From an uncultured Bacillota bacterium (GTDB taxonomy: Bacteria > Bacillota > Clostridia > Peptostreptococcales > Anaerovoracaceae): a DNA stretch of 7,771 nt. The notes below the pieces were generated by a model. It saw nothing but the letters and a program-made list of their open reading frames with translations, was not told the DNA's origin and did not search any database. The translations under genes were made by a program, and so were the position numbers. The stretch covers positions 1 to 7,771 of the forward strand of contig CAUDEQ010000080.1 of the NCBI GenBank assembly GCA_958448635.1, written 5' to 3'. Position 1 is the first letter of the stretch. Every line of letters begins with the position of its first letter. Below are positions 1 through 5,963 of this stretch, in pieces.

Positions 1-1
1 T

Positions 2-73
2 GCTTCGTCGAAAAATTTTGGAAAGGCATTTTATTCTGAATACATGCCGAAGGTTGGAGTAGTATCATTAAAA
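2..73 (+). pseudogene. Possible 5' remnant of an older IS3-type transposase
   Basis: One frame is open from base 2 into the left end of the younger insertion sequence. It contains SKNFGKAFYSEYMPKVGVV followed by SL. This resembles the stretch after the second catalytic Asp of IS3-family OrfB proteins (pattern TS-x-x-F, then a Gly-Val/Ile and a Ser-Leu/Met). The equivalent part of the intact transposase nearby is YTSETFREEL then GVLQSL. A clear transposase C-terminus lies just beyond the other end of the inserted element, so both pieces could belong to one interrupted gene. The match is short and the window starts inside it. It could also be the end of an unrelated gene. Confidence 0.35.
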
Positions 74-96
74 TGCAGTCGTTAAATCCACCAAAT
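74..96 (+). repeat. Left terminal inverted repeat of the IS
   Basis: The repeat starts TGCAGTCGTTAAATCC. It matches the reverse complement of bases 1312-1334 (TGCAGTCTTTAAACCC...) at 20 of 23 positions, with mismatches at repeat positions 8, 14 and 19. The TG...CA ends are typical of the IS3 family. Confidence 0.85.
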
Positions 97-97
97 G

Positions 98-112
98 ATG
101 ATAATATATCAT
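98..112. repeat. AT-rich palindrome just inside the left IS end
   Basis: ATGATA-ATA-TATCAT is a perfect 6-bp inverted repeat with a 3-base loop. It lies between the left terminal repeat and the orfA ribosome site. It might limit read-through translation or bind transposase. The sequence shows only the dyad. Confidence 0.35.
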
Positions 113-128
113 TAAGGAAGGTGGAGAC

Positions 129-419
129 ATGCAATACGATAAGGAATTCAAACTACAGGCTCTTGAACTGTCCGATGAAATTGGCGTCAAGGCAGCTGCA
201 GATCAACTCGGCATCAAGTATTACACACTTGCCGACTGGCGTCGTCAGCGCAAGGCTCGCGGCGAAGAAGCTTTCGTTGGCAGTGGTAACAAAATGATGC
301 CGCTCAGCGAGAAGGATCGTCGCATTAAGGAACTGGAAGCGGAACTTCGGGAAACCAAGCGAGCTAACGATATACTCAAGGAGGCTCTCGGTTTTTTCGC
401 ACAAAGCCGAAAGAAGTGA
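129..419 (+). CDS. IS3-family transposase OrfA (HTH/leucine zipper)
   Basis: A 96-residue protein that binds the IS ends and supplies the N-terminal part of the OrfAB transposase when ribosomes shift into orfB. Residues 1-45 form a helix-turn-helix of the HTH_Tnp_1 type (FKLQALELSDEIGVKAAADQ, then YYTLADWRRQ). Residues about 60-90 are a charged helix with leucine-zipper character (IKELEAELRETKRANDILKE) ending in the family signature ILKEALGFFA. The length is normal. The ATG at 129 has a purine-rich AGGAAGGTGGAG ribosome site just upstream. The stop TGA (417-419) overlaps a GTG start for orfB at 416, so the genes are also translationally coupled. The frame is intact. Confidence 0.9.
   Translation: MQYDKEFKLQALELSDEIGVKAAADQLGIKYYTLADWRRQRKARGEEAFVGSGNKMMPLSEKDRRIKELEAELRETKRANDILKEALGFFAQSRKK
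392..398 (+). other. Candidate -1 ribosomal frameshift site, T_TTT_TTC
   Basis: The orfA frame reads GGT TTT TTC here, which fits the X_XXY_YYZ slippery heptamer. A -1 slip leads into the orfB frame without a stop and would join residues ALGF to a linker ending in VRARKRFEF. IS3-family elements usually make their active transposase by such a shift, though most use A-rich heptamers. I did not find a convincing downstream pseudoknot by eye. Direct initiation at GTG 416 is the alternative. Confidence 0.4.
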
Positions 420-1312
420 GAGCTCGGAAACGTTTTGAGTTCATTAGCGAATACAGCAGCAGATGGCCTGTAAGCGTTATGTGCGATGTCCTGCACGTGA
501 GCGAGACCGGTTATTACAGATTCAAAAGGAATCTCGGCAATCCCGGCAAGGACGCTGTTCTTTCGGCAGTTATACAGGAAATACTCGATGAGTATATATA
601 CAACGATAACTACGGTGTAGATCGAATGCAGATAGCACTTCGAAATCTCGGGTACAAGGTTGGCAAGCGCAGGATAGCCAGAATCATGAAGGAAAATGGT
701 TGGCTTCATGAACGTAAGCGCCGTCCGAAAGGCTTAACCAGGGCAACTACTGAAATACAGGAGAAGGAAAACCTAATCAAACAAGATTTCAGGTCAGATC
801 GGCCGTATCAGAAGTTGCTTACCGACATATCTCAGATATCGTGCCGTGACGGCAAACTATACATATCTCCAATAATGGATTGCTTTAACGGAGAAATACT
901 TTCTCTGGTAATGCGAAGCAATATGTGCAAAGAACTGTGCATTGATACATTCAATGCAGCAGCCAAAAGGTTTCCTTTGAACGGAGCCATACTCCATTCA
1001 AATCGCGGAAGCCGGTATACAAGTGAAACATTCCGTGAAGAACTCAATAATGCAGGTGTTCTGCAGAGCCTCAGTGGCGTTAACCGCTGCTTTGATAACG
1101 CCAGGATGGAAAGCTTCTTCGCTACTCTCAAGAAGGAACTCCTCTACAGGATTCCAACATACAAGATGAAGATGGAAGAAGTTAAAGTAATTGTTTTCAG
1201 ATATGTCTTTATCTACTACAACCGGATAAGGATATACACTTCAAATCCGGATGGCCTCCCGCCAGCAGCTTACAGGAGACGTCTGGAACAACCGTTAGCA
1301 GAAGCTGCTTAA
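416..1312 (+). CDS. IS3-family transposase OrfB, catalytic triad broken (D196N)
   Basis: A 298-residue DDE recombinase of the IS3 group, full length. The N-terminus (FEFISEYSSRWPVSVMCDVL then SETGYY) and the HTH_21-type segment YGVDRMQIALRNLGYKVGKR are typical. The RNase H-fold core follows. The first catalytic Asp is D137 (LLTDIS) and the third residue is E232 (ARMESFFATLKKE). Between them the normally invariant HSDRGSQYTS reads HSNRGSRYTS, so residue 196 is Asn (codon AAT, 1001-1003), one G-to-A transition from GAT. The spacing from 196 to 232 is the classic DD(35)E. Without the second Asp, metal-dependent cleavage and strand transfer should fail. Translation probably comes by -1 frameshift from orfA or from the GTG at 416, which overlaps the orfA stop. 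The C-terminus (YTSNPDGLPPAAYRRR) is normal. Confidence 0.9.
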   Translation: MRARKRFEFISEYSSRWPVSVMCDVLHVSETGYYRFKRNLGNPGKDAVLSAVIQEILDEYIYNDNYGVDRMQIALRNLGYKVGKRRIARIMKENGWLHERKRRPKGLTRATTEIQEKENLIKQDFRSDRPYQKLLTDISQISCRDGKLYISPIMDCFNGEILSLVMRSNMCKELCIDTFNAAAKRFPLNGAILHSNRGSRYTSETFREELNNAGVLQSLSGVNRCFDNARMESFFATLKKELLYRIPTYKMKMEEVKVIVFRYVFIYYNRIRIYTSNPDGLPPAAYRRRLEQPLAEAA

Positions 1313-1334
1313 TTTTGTGGGTTTAAAGACTGCA
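1312..1334 (-). repeat. Right terminal inverted repeat of the IS
   Basis: This is the inverted partner of bases 74-96, matching at 20 of 23 positions. It starts at the last base of the orfB stop codon and ends ...GACTGCA. Confidence 0.85.
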
Positions 1335-1344
1335 CAAATATTGA

Positions 1345-1527
1345 CAACTCCAGCTCCTTTATGACCGTTATGATACAAAGCAGATGACTGTAGAGGAATT
1401 AAAGGTACTCATTTGGAGATACTTCCTCAGCTACTGGAATAACCGGAGGATCTGCTCTGCCAATGGAGGGGTTCCTCCTGCGGTAAAACGCAGGCAGTAT
1501 TATGAGACTTTGGAGCGGGCGGCATAG
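1345..1527 (+). pseudogene. C-terminal remnant of a second IS3-type transposase
   Basis: The frame reads LLYDRYDTKQMTVEELKV, then LIWRYFLSYWNNRRICSANG, then GVPPAVKRRQYYETLERAA and a TAG stop at 1525. This aligns along its length with the end of the intact OrfB (ELLYRIPTYKMKMEEVKVIV, then FRYVFIYYNRIR, then GLPPAAYRRR). It is clearly a divergent transposase and not a copy. Clear homology begins at about 1354, directly after the invariant Glu region, so the catalytic core is missing. Bases 1340-1351 in another frame read IDNS, like the (Y/F)DN(S/A) motif just before the catalytic Glu. This hints at a small internal deletion as well as the insertion. Confidence 0.8.
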
Positions 1528-1548
1528 TCAGTGATATCCTTGAGAAAA

Positions 1549-1569
1549 ATGTGTCAACTAATCTTGACA
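1549..1569 (-). repeat. Possible right end of the older IS3-type element
   Basis: About 22 bases after the remnant's stop codon lies TGTCAA-CTAATC-TTGACA, ending in CA. Read inward on the minus strand it starts TGTCAAGATTAGTTGACA, which has the TG start and position expected of an IS3-family terminal repeat. No left partner is visible in the window, so the assignment is tentative. Confidence 0.3.
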
Positions 1570-1606
1570 ATATCATTGCTTCTTGAAATCATAACTGTAA
1601 CGCATT

Positions 1607-1645
1607 AAAAATACCCTCCTTACTGGGTGTCCAGTAAAGAGGGTA
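1607..1645 (-). terminator. Strong hairpin; minus-strand terminator or mobile-element palindrome
   Basis: Bases 1612-1626 (TACCCTCCTTACTGG) pair with 1631-1645 (CCAGTAAAGAGGGTA) around a GTGT loop, with a single mismatch in 15 pairs. On the minus strand the stem is followed by five T residues (1607-1611 are A on the + strand), which is the layout of an intrinsic terminator. No minus-strand gene enters it from the right, so the terminator would be an orphan. The right arm ends exactly where Fic homology starts. It may therefore be the end of an inserted element, such as a MITE-like or IS200/IS605-type palindrome, that truncated the Fic gene. Confidence 0.5.
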
Positions 1646-2167
1646 CATATCAAAGCTGTTGGTCACAAAGAGGCTTTTGAATATGTGAGCGAGCTGGTGA
1701 AGGACAATATTTCGCTCAGCGAAAGCATCATCAAGCAAATACATTCTCTTGTTCTTGCTGATAAAAAGGATGACCGCGGTGTATATCGCAGGATACCTGT
1801 GCGTATTATGGGCGCACAGCACGAGCCGGTACAGCCGTATATGATCGAAACCAAGATGGAGCAGCTCCTTCGAGATTTTGCAGATAGTACCGAGCATATT
1901 GTGACGAAGCTGGCACGTTTCCATATTGAATTTGAAGGGATTCATCTCTTTATCGACGGTAACGGCAGAACCGGAAGATTGCTTGTGAATCTGGAACTGA
2001 TGAAAGCGAGATATCCACCTATTGATATTAAATTCACCGATCGTATCACCTATTACAATGCCTTTGATGAATATCATGTAAAACACAATCTTTCGGCTAT
2101 GGAAAACCTGTTTGCAAGCTATATCGAAGCGAGGATAGATAAATATTTGAAAATATTGCAGGAGTGA
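1646..2167 (+). pseudogene. Fic/DOC AMP-transferase, N-terminally truncated
   Basis: Fic enzymes transfer AMP, or other nucleotide moieties, from a nucleotide to a target hydroxyl. Homology runs from base 1646 (HIKAVGHKEAFEYV) to the TGA at 2165. It includes the pre-core GVYRRIPVRIMGAQHEPVQP and the catalytic motif HLFIDGNGRTGR. Counting from the GTG at 1685, these are His87, Asp91, Asn93, Arg95 and Arg98. The usual HPF is HLF here; His and the anion-binding GNGR are intact. The N-terminal half of a typical protein of this group is absent, including the region that usually carries the (S/T)xxxE(G/N) inhibitory helix. A 160-aa product could start at GTG 1685, but no Shine-Dalgarno is evident there and the start falls inside conserved sequence. 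I treat it as a pseudogene. The C-terminus (MENLFASYIEARIDKYLKIL) is complete. Confidence 0.8.
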
Positions 2168-2354
2168 GCGTTGGGTAGAAAGCATTAAAATATTTTGACG
2201 CTGATGATTTTGAATTTAAACATAGAGCATCAACTTTCATTATAACTTTCAAATATTGCACACGTTTTTATTAAAACATTACTGCTTTTCGGGAGATTGG
2301 CTAAGAATCGTTCGGGAAGTTGGCGGAATAGATAGGTGGATATACCCAAATAAC

Positions 2355-2405
2355 ACTTTTTCGCTGTAAAAAATATGAAATCAAGCATCTTTTCGTTGTA
2401 AAAAG
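2355..2405. promoter_or_regulatory. Pair of near-palindromic repeats, likely operators
   Basis: ACTTTTTCGCTGTAAAAAA (2355-2373) and CATCTTTTCGTTGTAAAAAG (2386-2405) are related direct repeats spaced about 31 bp, roughly three helical turns. Each unit is itself a loose dyad (CTTTTT...AAAAAG). The second overlaps the predicted -35 box. The placement suits a repressor site or cooperative binding. The regulator is unknown. Confidence 0.45.
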
Positions 2406-2423
2406 TGTAAATAGAGATATAAT
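2396..2423 (+). promoter_or_regulatory. Sigma-A-type promoter for the AAA/DUF4143 gene
   Basis: The -35 box is TTGTAA (2396-2401, matching TTGACA at four of six positions). A 16-bp spacer follows, then a perfect TATAAT -10 box (2418-2423). The GGAGGTG ribosome site at 2444 and the ATG at 2457 follow closely, giving a short leader. Confidence 0.6.
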
Positions 2424-2456
2424 ATCAATATAAAAAGATGTCCGGAGGTGTTACAA

Positions 2457-3737
2457 ATGTACAGATATTCGATAGAAAAACTGCGTGAGTGGAAAAGCAG
2501 AAAAAACAGAAAGCCTCTGATAATAGAAGGTGCAAGGCAGGTTGGAAAGACATGGCTCATGAAAGAATTCGGCAGGCTGGAATATACGAAGACTGTTTAC
2601 ATCAACTTTGACTCTAATTTTAGAATGGCAGAGCTCTTTTCAGCTGATCTTGATATAACAAGAATAATCCGAGGGATAGAGATTTATACGGGCGAAAAGA
2701 TAAACAGTGAAGATACTTTAATAATCTTTGACGAGGTACAGGAAGTGCCTACTGCGTTATCAAGTCTGAAATATTTTTATGAAGACGCTCCTGAGTATCA
2801 TGTTGTCTGTGCAGGTTCATTACTTGGTATTGCTTTACACGGGCGCACATCTTTCCCCGTAGGAAAAGTGGAATTCATGAAGCTTTATCCCATGTCGTTC
2901 AGGGAGTTCCTGACTGCGACGGGAAGGGAACAGTATGTTGATTTGCTGGAAAAGAAGGATTGGCAGATGATATCATCTTTTAAGCAGATATATGTGGACG
3001 CACTGAAAGAATATTATTACGTAGGAGGTATGCCGGAAGCTGTGCTTAATTATTCACAGGAGCAGGATCTAAAGGTCGTAAGAAATATACAGGACATGAT
3101 ACTTGCTGCATATGAACAGGATTTTTCGAAACATGCTCCTGTTAGTATCGTCCCCAAGATACGAATGGTATGGAACAGCGTTCCTTCACAGCTTGCAAAG
3201 GAAAACAGGAAATTTGTATACGGACTGCTTAGAAAAGGCGCCAGAGCAAAGGACTATGAGACAGCTATAATGTGGCTTATAGATTGTGGGCTTGTCCACA
3301 AAGTCAGCAGGATAACGACTCCGAACCTTCCTTTGAAAGCTTATGAGGACTTGAAAGCGTTCAAGCTATATATGGTTGATATCGGATTGCTGGGGGCTCT
3401 TGCAGGTTTAAATCAAAGCGTATTGCTGGATGGGAACGACATGTTTGTAGAATTCAAAGGTGCGCTGACAGAGCAGTATGTATTGCAGCAGCTTGTTACT
3501 GATCCGGATATAGGAATATATTACTATACCAATGAGCGTGGAAATTGCGAGGTGGATTTCCTGATAGATGACGGCGACAAGGTTATCCCTTTAGAAGTGA
3601 AGGCAGAAATCAATCTCAAGGCAAAGAGCCTGAGGACCTATATAGAAAAATATTCGCCGGAATTATCTGTGAGAGCCTCAACGGCTGACTACAAGGGAAA
3701 TGACGGATTGGTAGATATACCGCTGTATGGGATATAA
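2457..3737 (+). CDS. AAA_14/DUF4143 ATPase with PD-(D/E)XK-like C-terminus
   Basis: A 426-residue predicted cytoplasmic ATPase of the widespread AAA_14-DUF4143 family, whose biological role is not settled. Walker A is GARQVGKT (residues 25-32) and Walker B is LIIFDE (88-93). The sensor-like CAGSLLG follows near residue 125, then the KLYPMSFREFL segment. The DUF4143 part spans about residues 200-370. The C-terminus has EVDF (E365-x-D367) then PLEVKAE (E380-x-K382), the ExD...ExK pattern of PD-(D/E)XK nuclease-like folds; whether it cuts DNA is unknown. The start is set by the ribosome site GGAGG at 2444-2448, six to eight bases before ATG 2457. An in-frame GTG at 2448 overlaps that site and is rejected. 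The length is normal and the frame intact. It has its own promoter with operator-like repeats. Arginine is coded mostly by AGA/AGG, unlike the next large gene. Confidence 0.88.
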   Translation: MYRYSIEKLREWKSRKNRKPLIIEGARQVGKTWLMKEFGRLEYTKTVYINFDSNFRMAELFSADLDITRIIRGIEIYTGEKINSEDTLIIFDEVQEVPTALSSLKYFYEDAPEYHVVCAGSLLGIALHGRTSFPVGKVEFMKLYPMSFREFLTATGREQYVDLLEKKDWQMISSFKQIYVDALKEYYYVGGMPEAVLNYSQEQDLKVVRNIQDMILAAYEQDFSKHAPVSIVPKIRMVWNSVPSQLAKENRKFVYGLLRKGARAKDYETAIMWLIDCGLVHKVSRITTPNLPLKAYEDLKAFKLYMVDIGLLGALAGLNQSVLLDGNDMFVEFKGALTEQYVLQQLVTDPDIGIYYYTNERGNCEVDFLIDDGDKVIPLEVKAEINLKAKSLRTYIEKYSPELSVRASTADYKGNDGLVDIPLYGI

Positions 3738-3777
3738 TAGTAAACGTACAGTTGAAATAATGAAATGAAGTGTAAAT

Positions 3778-3924
3778 ATGCCGTATAAGAATTGGCAATT
3801 TGAACTTGAAGAATATATAAGGCAGAAGATAACTGTGCCAGATAGCGGAGCAAATAAATATCTACAAGATAACCGTAAACTCGAGTGGTACGATTGGATT
3901 TATGGGTATTTGAAGGAAGTGTAA
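3778..3924 (+). CDS. 48-aa hypothetical protein between two ATPase genes
   Basis: ATG 3778 to TAA 3922 encodes MPYKNWQFELEEYIRQ...DNRKLEWYDWIYGYLKEV. It is acidic and aromatic-rich, with two predicted helices. I do not recognise the family. The composition, with Trp and Tyr-rich helical ends, looks like real protein and not random AT-rich sequence. The ribosome site is weak (GAAGTG). A TATAAT at 3733-3738, overlapping the previous stop codon, could be a -10 box, with TTGGTA at 3708-3713 as a poorly spaced -35. It ends 35 bp before the next gene and may be co-transcribed with it. It could be a small partner or regulator of the PLD-ATPase, or the tail of a lost gene. Confidence 0.4.
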   Translation: MPYKNWQFELEEYIRQKITVPDSGANKYLQDNRKLEWYDWIYGYLKEV

Positions 3925-3959
3925 GCATAATAGAGTTGAAGTGAATTTGCGGAGGTTAT

Positions 3960-5963
3960 ATGATGGAAAACTTATCGTTATTTAATCAAAATGATGATTC
4001 CGAGATTATGATGGAAGGATTATTCGAACAGAGTAATCTTGATATAATAAAAATGGATTTTGTTGAAGCAGAAACAATGTCGTGGAAAGATTTGTTCTCC
4101 GGCTTTGATGAGTTACATGCTATAACCTATTCATCAGGTATAAACTTCGTATATCAGCTTTTAGGGATGTTCCAAAAGGCGGAAATCATCTTTGGTTGTG
4201 ATGAAGTCATATCATACTCTTTGCAGGAAGTTATGGCATATCAGTGTAAGTTGATTGAACGCATGCGTGAGAGCGCCGGCAAAATGAAGCTGAATTTAAT
4301 ATCGCGTATTGAGGATGAAAGTTTACACTTCTATGTTGCTCGCAACATACTTTCACACGAAAAGATATACTTGTTATCCGCGGCTGATGGACGCAAACGT
4401 GTAATCATGGGTTCTGCAAATATGTCATTTAATGCGTTTGGTGGAAGACAGCGAGAAAACATTTGCTACATAGATGGTGATCGTGCATATGAATGGTATA
4501 TGGGTTGCTATCTTTCGCTTAGAGAAAATAGTACCGATCAGATTTTCAAAGAAACCCTGCTGGTAGCAGATAGTGGAGAAAATCTGGAAGAATTACCTAT
4601 TGCGCGAACGGTTCGCACAAAGAAAGTTGTTATGCTTGAAAAGGCAGATGAGCAGCGAGAAGAAGTTCGATTTGCTTTAGATGTTAAAAATTTGGCAGCA
4701 CAACTTACTCCGTCGGTTCCAAAACCGGATAAAAAAGGGAAAACACTTCTTTCTTCCGAAAAAATAAAGACAATTCGACGGCAAGTGGTTGCTGATCAAA
4801 CGAAAGAAAAAGAGCTTAGAAGCGAATATCCTCAGTTGGAAGTTTTTGCAGGGGATGGTTATGTGCGCCTCAATGGAAAGGATATGAACCTGGCACCAAC
4901 CAAAGAAGAAATAGGGCATGACGTTTCGCTTTTCCTTAAGTATATGGATGGATATGAAAAATTTCATGGCGATGTATCTGGTATGCAGCGTCGTTATTTT
5001 GCGTTTGCCAACTGGTTTTTCTGTTCACCTTTCATGGGGTGTATGCGCGATATGGCAGTGCGCTATAACCAAAACCTCTTGCCGTATCCTGTGTTTGGAT
5101 TGGTCTATGGACAGAGTAAGGCAGGCAAGACCAGCTTCCTCGAGACGCTGTTGAAGATGATGATTGGCCAAAAAACAAAATTGTCTGCTCCGGATTTTAC
5201 ACGTTCCAGCATTGAAGGGCTGAAACGTACCGTCAAAGGAGCACCAATTATTGTAGATGACTTGACTAACACCAGATTTAATCAGCATGCCATTGAAACT
5301 ATCAAAAACGACGATTTTGGTGTGGCAGATCATCTGGTGCACTATCCAGCTGTTGTAATTAGCGCCAATGAAGACGTTAAGGCTGTTGCTCCCGAAGTTA
5401 TTCGTCGAACGGTTATTTGTCGCGTGCAAGCTGGGCTCACAAACACTGAGGTAATGCGCAGCAGTGTTGTACGAACGGTACAGCGCGAAATTGGCACTGC
5501 ATTATACCGCGAATATATGCGGCGAATGATAGAAACGGTTCCTGATTTACTTGAGGTAATGAAATCAGATGAATCGGAAAGCGCACCTGATATCCTGGCG
5601 ATATCTTCACAGATCATTGTTGATATTATGCGTGAATATTGTGGTGAATCTCTGCCTGAATACATTCGCGAGCTAAGTTTGGAGGATTATTTCAGCGAGC
5701 GAGTTACAGGTAGTTATGCCATTAAAACCATTCAAAATGCGTGGAAAACAAGTCGCGCTTCTTTTGAAGTTTCTGTTCGAAGCAATGAATTGCGGTATAA
5801 TGCAGGTGCTACATGGGAAGCAGATAGGATTCTTAAGGAATTGCCTGAGACACTTGAAGCTCATAAGTCGCGTGATTGGGTGGTTATGAACCTTGATGAG
5901 GCGAAAGAGTTTTTTGGTGTTGATTTCAAAACATCATTTATCAATAAGCTGTTGAAAAAATAA
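3960..5963 (+). CDS. PLD-type nuclease domain fused to SF3/AAA-like P-loop ATPase
   Basis: A 667-residue, two-domain protein with no signal peptide or membrane segment. The N-terminal domain (about residues 45-215) has H133-E-K135, then KIYLLSA, and G151-S-A-N154-M-S. This is the HxK...GSxN pattern of phospholipase-D superfamily nucleases. The Asp of classic HxKxxxxD is replaced by Ser, as in nuclease-like members, and only one HxK is present, so it may act as a dimer. Residues about 215-330 form a charged linker. The C-terminal ATPase has Walker A GQSKAGKT (384-391), Walker B PIIVDDL (429-435), a sensor Asn470 in VVISANED, and R482-R483 as candidate arginine fingers. This order resembles SF3 helicase or phage D5-like primase ATPases. 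A GGAGG at 3951 fits ATG 3963 slightly better than ATG 3960. Arginine codons are mostly CGN, unlike the preceding ATPase gene. Biochemical function and substrate are inferred; defence against phage or plasmids is a reasonable guess. Confidence 0.72.
   Translation: MMENLSLFNQNDDSEIMMEGLFEQSNLDIIKMDFVEAETMSWKDLFSGFDELHAITYSSGINFVYQLLGMFQKAEIIFGCDEVISYSLQEVMAYQCKLIERMRESAGKMKLNLISRIEDESLHFYVARNILSHEKIYLLSAADGRKRVIMGSANMSFNAFGGRQRENICYIDGDRAYEWYMGCYLSLRENSTDQIFKETLLVADSGENLEELPIARTVRTKKVVMLEKADEQREEVRFALDVKNLAAQLTPSVPKPDKKGKTLLSSEKIKTIRRQVVADQTKEKELRSEYPQLEVFAGDGYVRLNGKDMNLAPTKEEIGHDVSLFLKYMDGYEKFHGDVSGMQRRYFAFANWFFCSPFMGCMRDMAVRYNQNLLPYPVFGLVYGQSKAGKTSFLETLLKMMIGQKTKLSAPDFTRSSIEGLKRTVKGAPIIVDDLTNTRFNQHAIETIKNDDFGVADHLVHYPAVVISANEDVKAVAPEVIRRTVICRVQAGLTNTEVMRSSVVRTVQREIGTALYREYMRRMIETVPDLLEVMKSDESESAPDILAISSQIIVDIMREYCGESLPEYIRELSLEDYFSERVTGSYAIKTIQNAWKTSRASFEVSVRSNELRYNAGATWEADRILKELPETLEAHKSRDWVVMNLDEAKEFFGVDFKTSFINKLLKK

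Larger units (their letters stand above)
74..1334 (+). mobile_element. IS3-family insertion sequence, structurally complete
   Basis: The element is about 1.26 kb, the usual size for the family. It begins TGCAGTC and ends GACTGCA, with 23-bp terminal inverted repeats matching at 20 positions. It carries orfA (helix-turn-helix plus coiled coil) and orfB (DDE integrase fold) in overlapping frames. A target-site duplication is not clean: bases 71-73 are AAA, and the right flank is CAAA, so AAA recurs only with a one-base offset. The true ends could therefore be one or two bases further out. The right flank is the C-terminus of a different IS3-type transposase, so this copy seems to have landed in an older element. 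A D-to-N change in the OrfB catalytic triad suggests it no longer moves by itself. Confidence 0.9.
2168..2447. other. 280-bp intergenic region with short repeats and a promoter
   Basis: No convincing gene is seen. The region is AT-rich. It contains an imperfect 14-bp direct repeat, TTCGGGA(GA/AG)TTGGC, at 2288-2301 and 2311-2324 (period 23). One frame there reads LFGRLAKNRSGSWRNR before a stop, possibly a gene relic. Bases 2355-2423 hold two near-palindromes and a promoter for the ATPase gene, listed separately. I see no intrinsic terminator after the Fic fragment. Confidence 0.5.

Noticed and set aside
245..709. 154-aa minus-strand open frame over orfA/orfB
   Set aside because: It is antisense to strongly conserved transposase codons, has no ribosome site and no recognisable domain.
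1549..1569. TGTCAA-N6-TTGACA as an operator
   Set aside because: Its position just after a transposase stop and its CA end fit an IS terminal repeat better, and no promoter lies nearby.
1589..2185. 198-aa minus-strand open frame across the Fic fragment
   Set aside because: It mirrors the Fic coding frame, passes through the hairpin, and has no protein-family features.
2288..2405. CRISPR-like array from the short repeats
   Set aside because: There are only two copies of each of two different short motifs, the copies are imperfect, and no cas genes are visible.
2448..2456. GTG 2448 as start of the DUF4143 ATPase
   Set aside because: It lies inside the Shine-Dalgarno GGAGGTG itself; ATG 2457 is correctly spaced.
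3738..3959. Structured RNA or riboswitch before the PLD-ATPase gene
   Set aside because: There are no clear stems or conserved motif, and most of the gap is occupied by a plausible small ORF.
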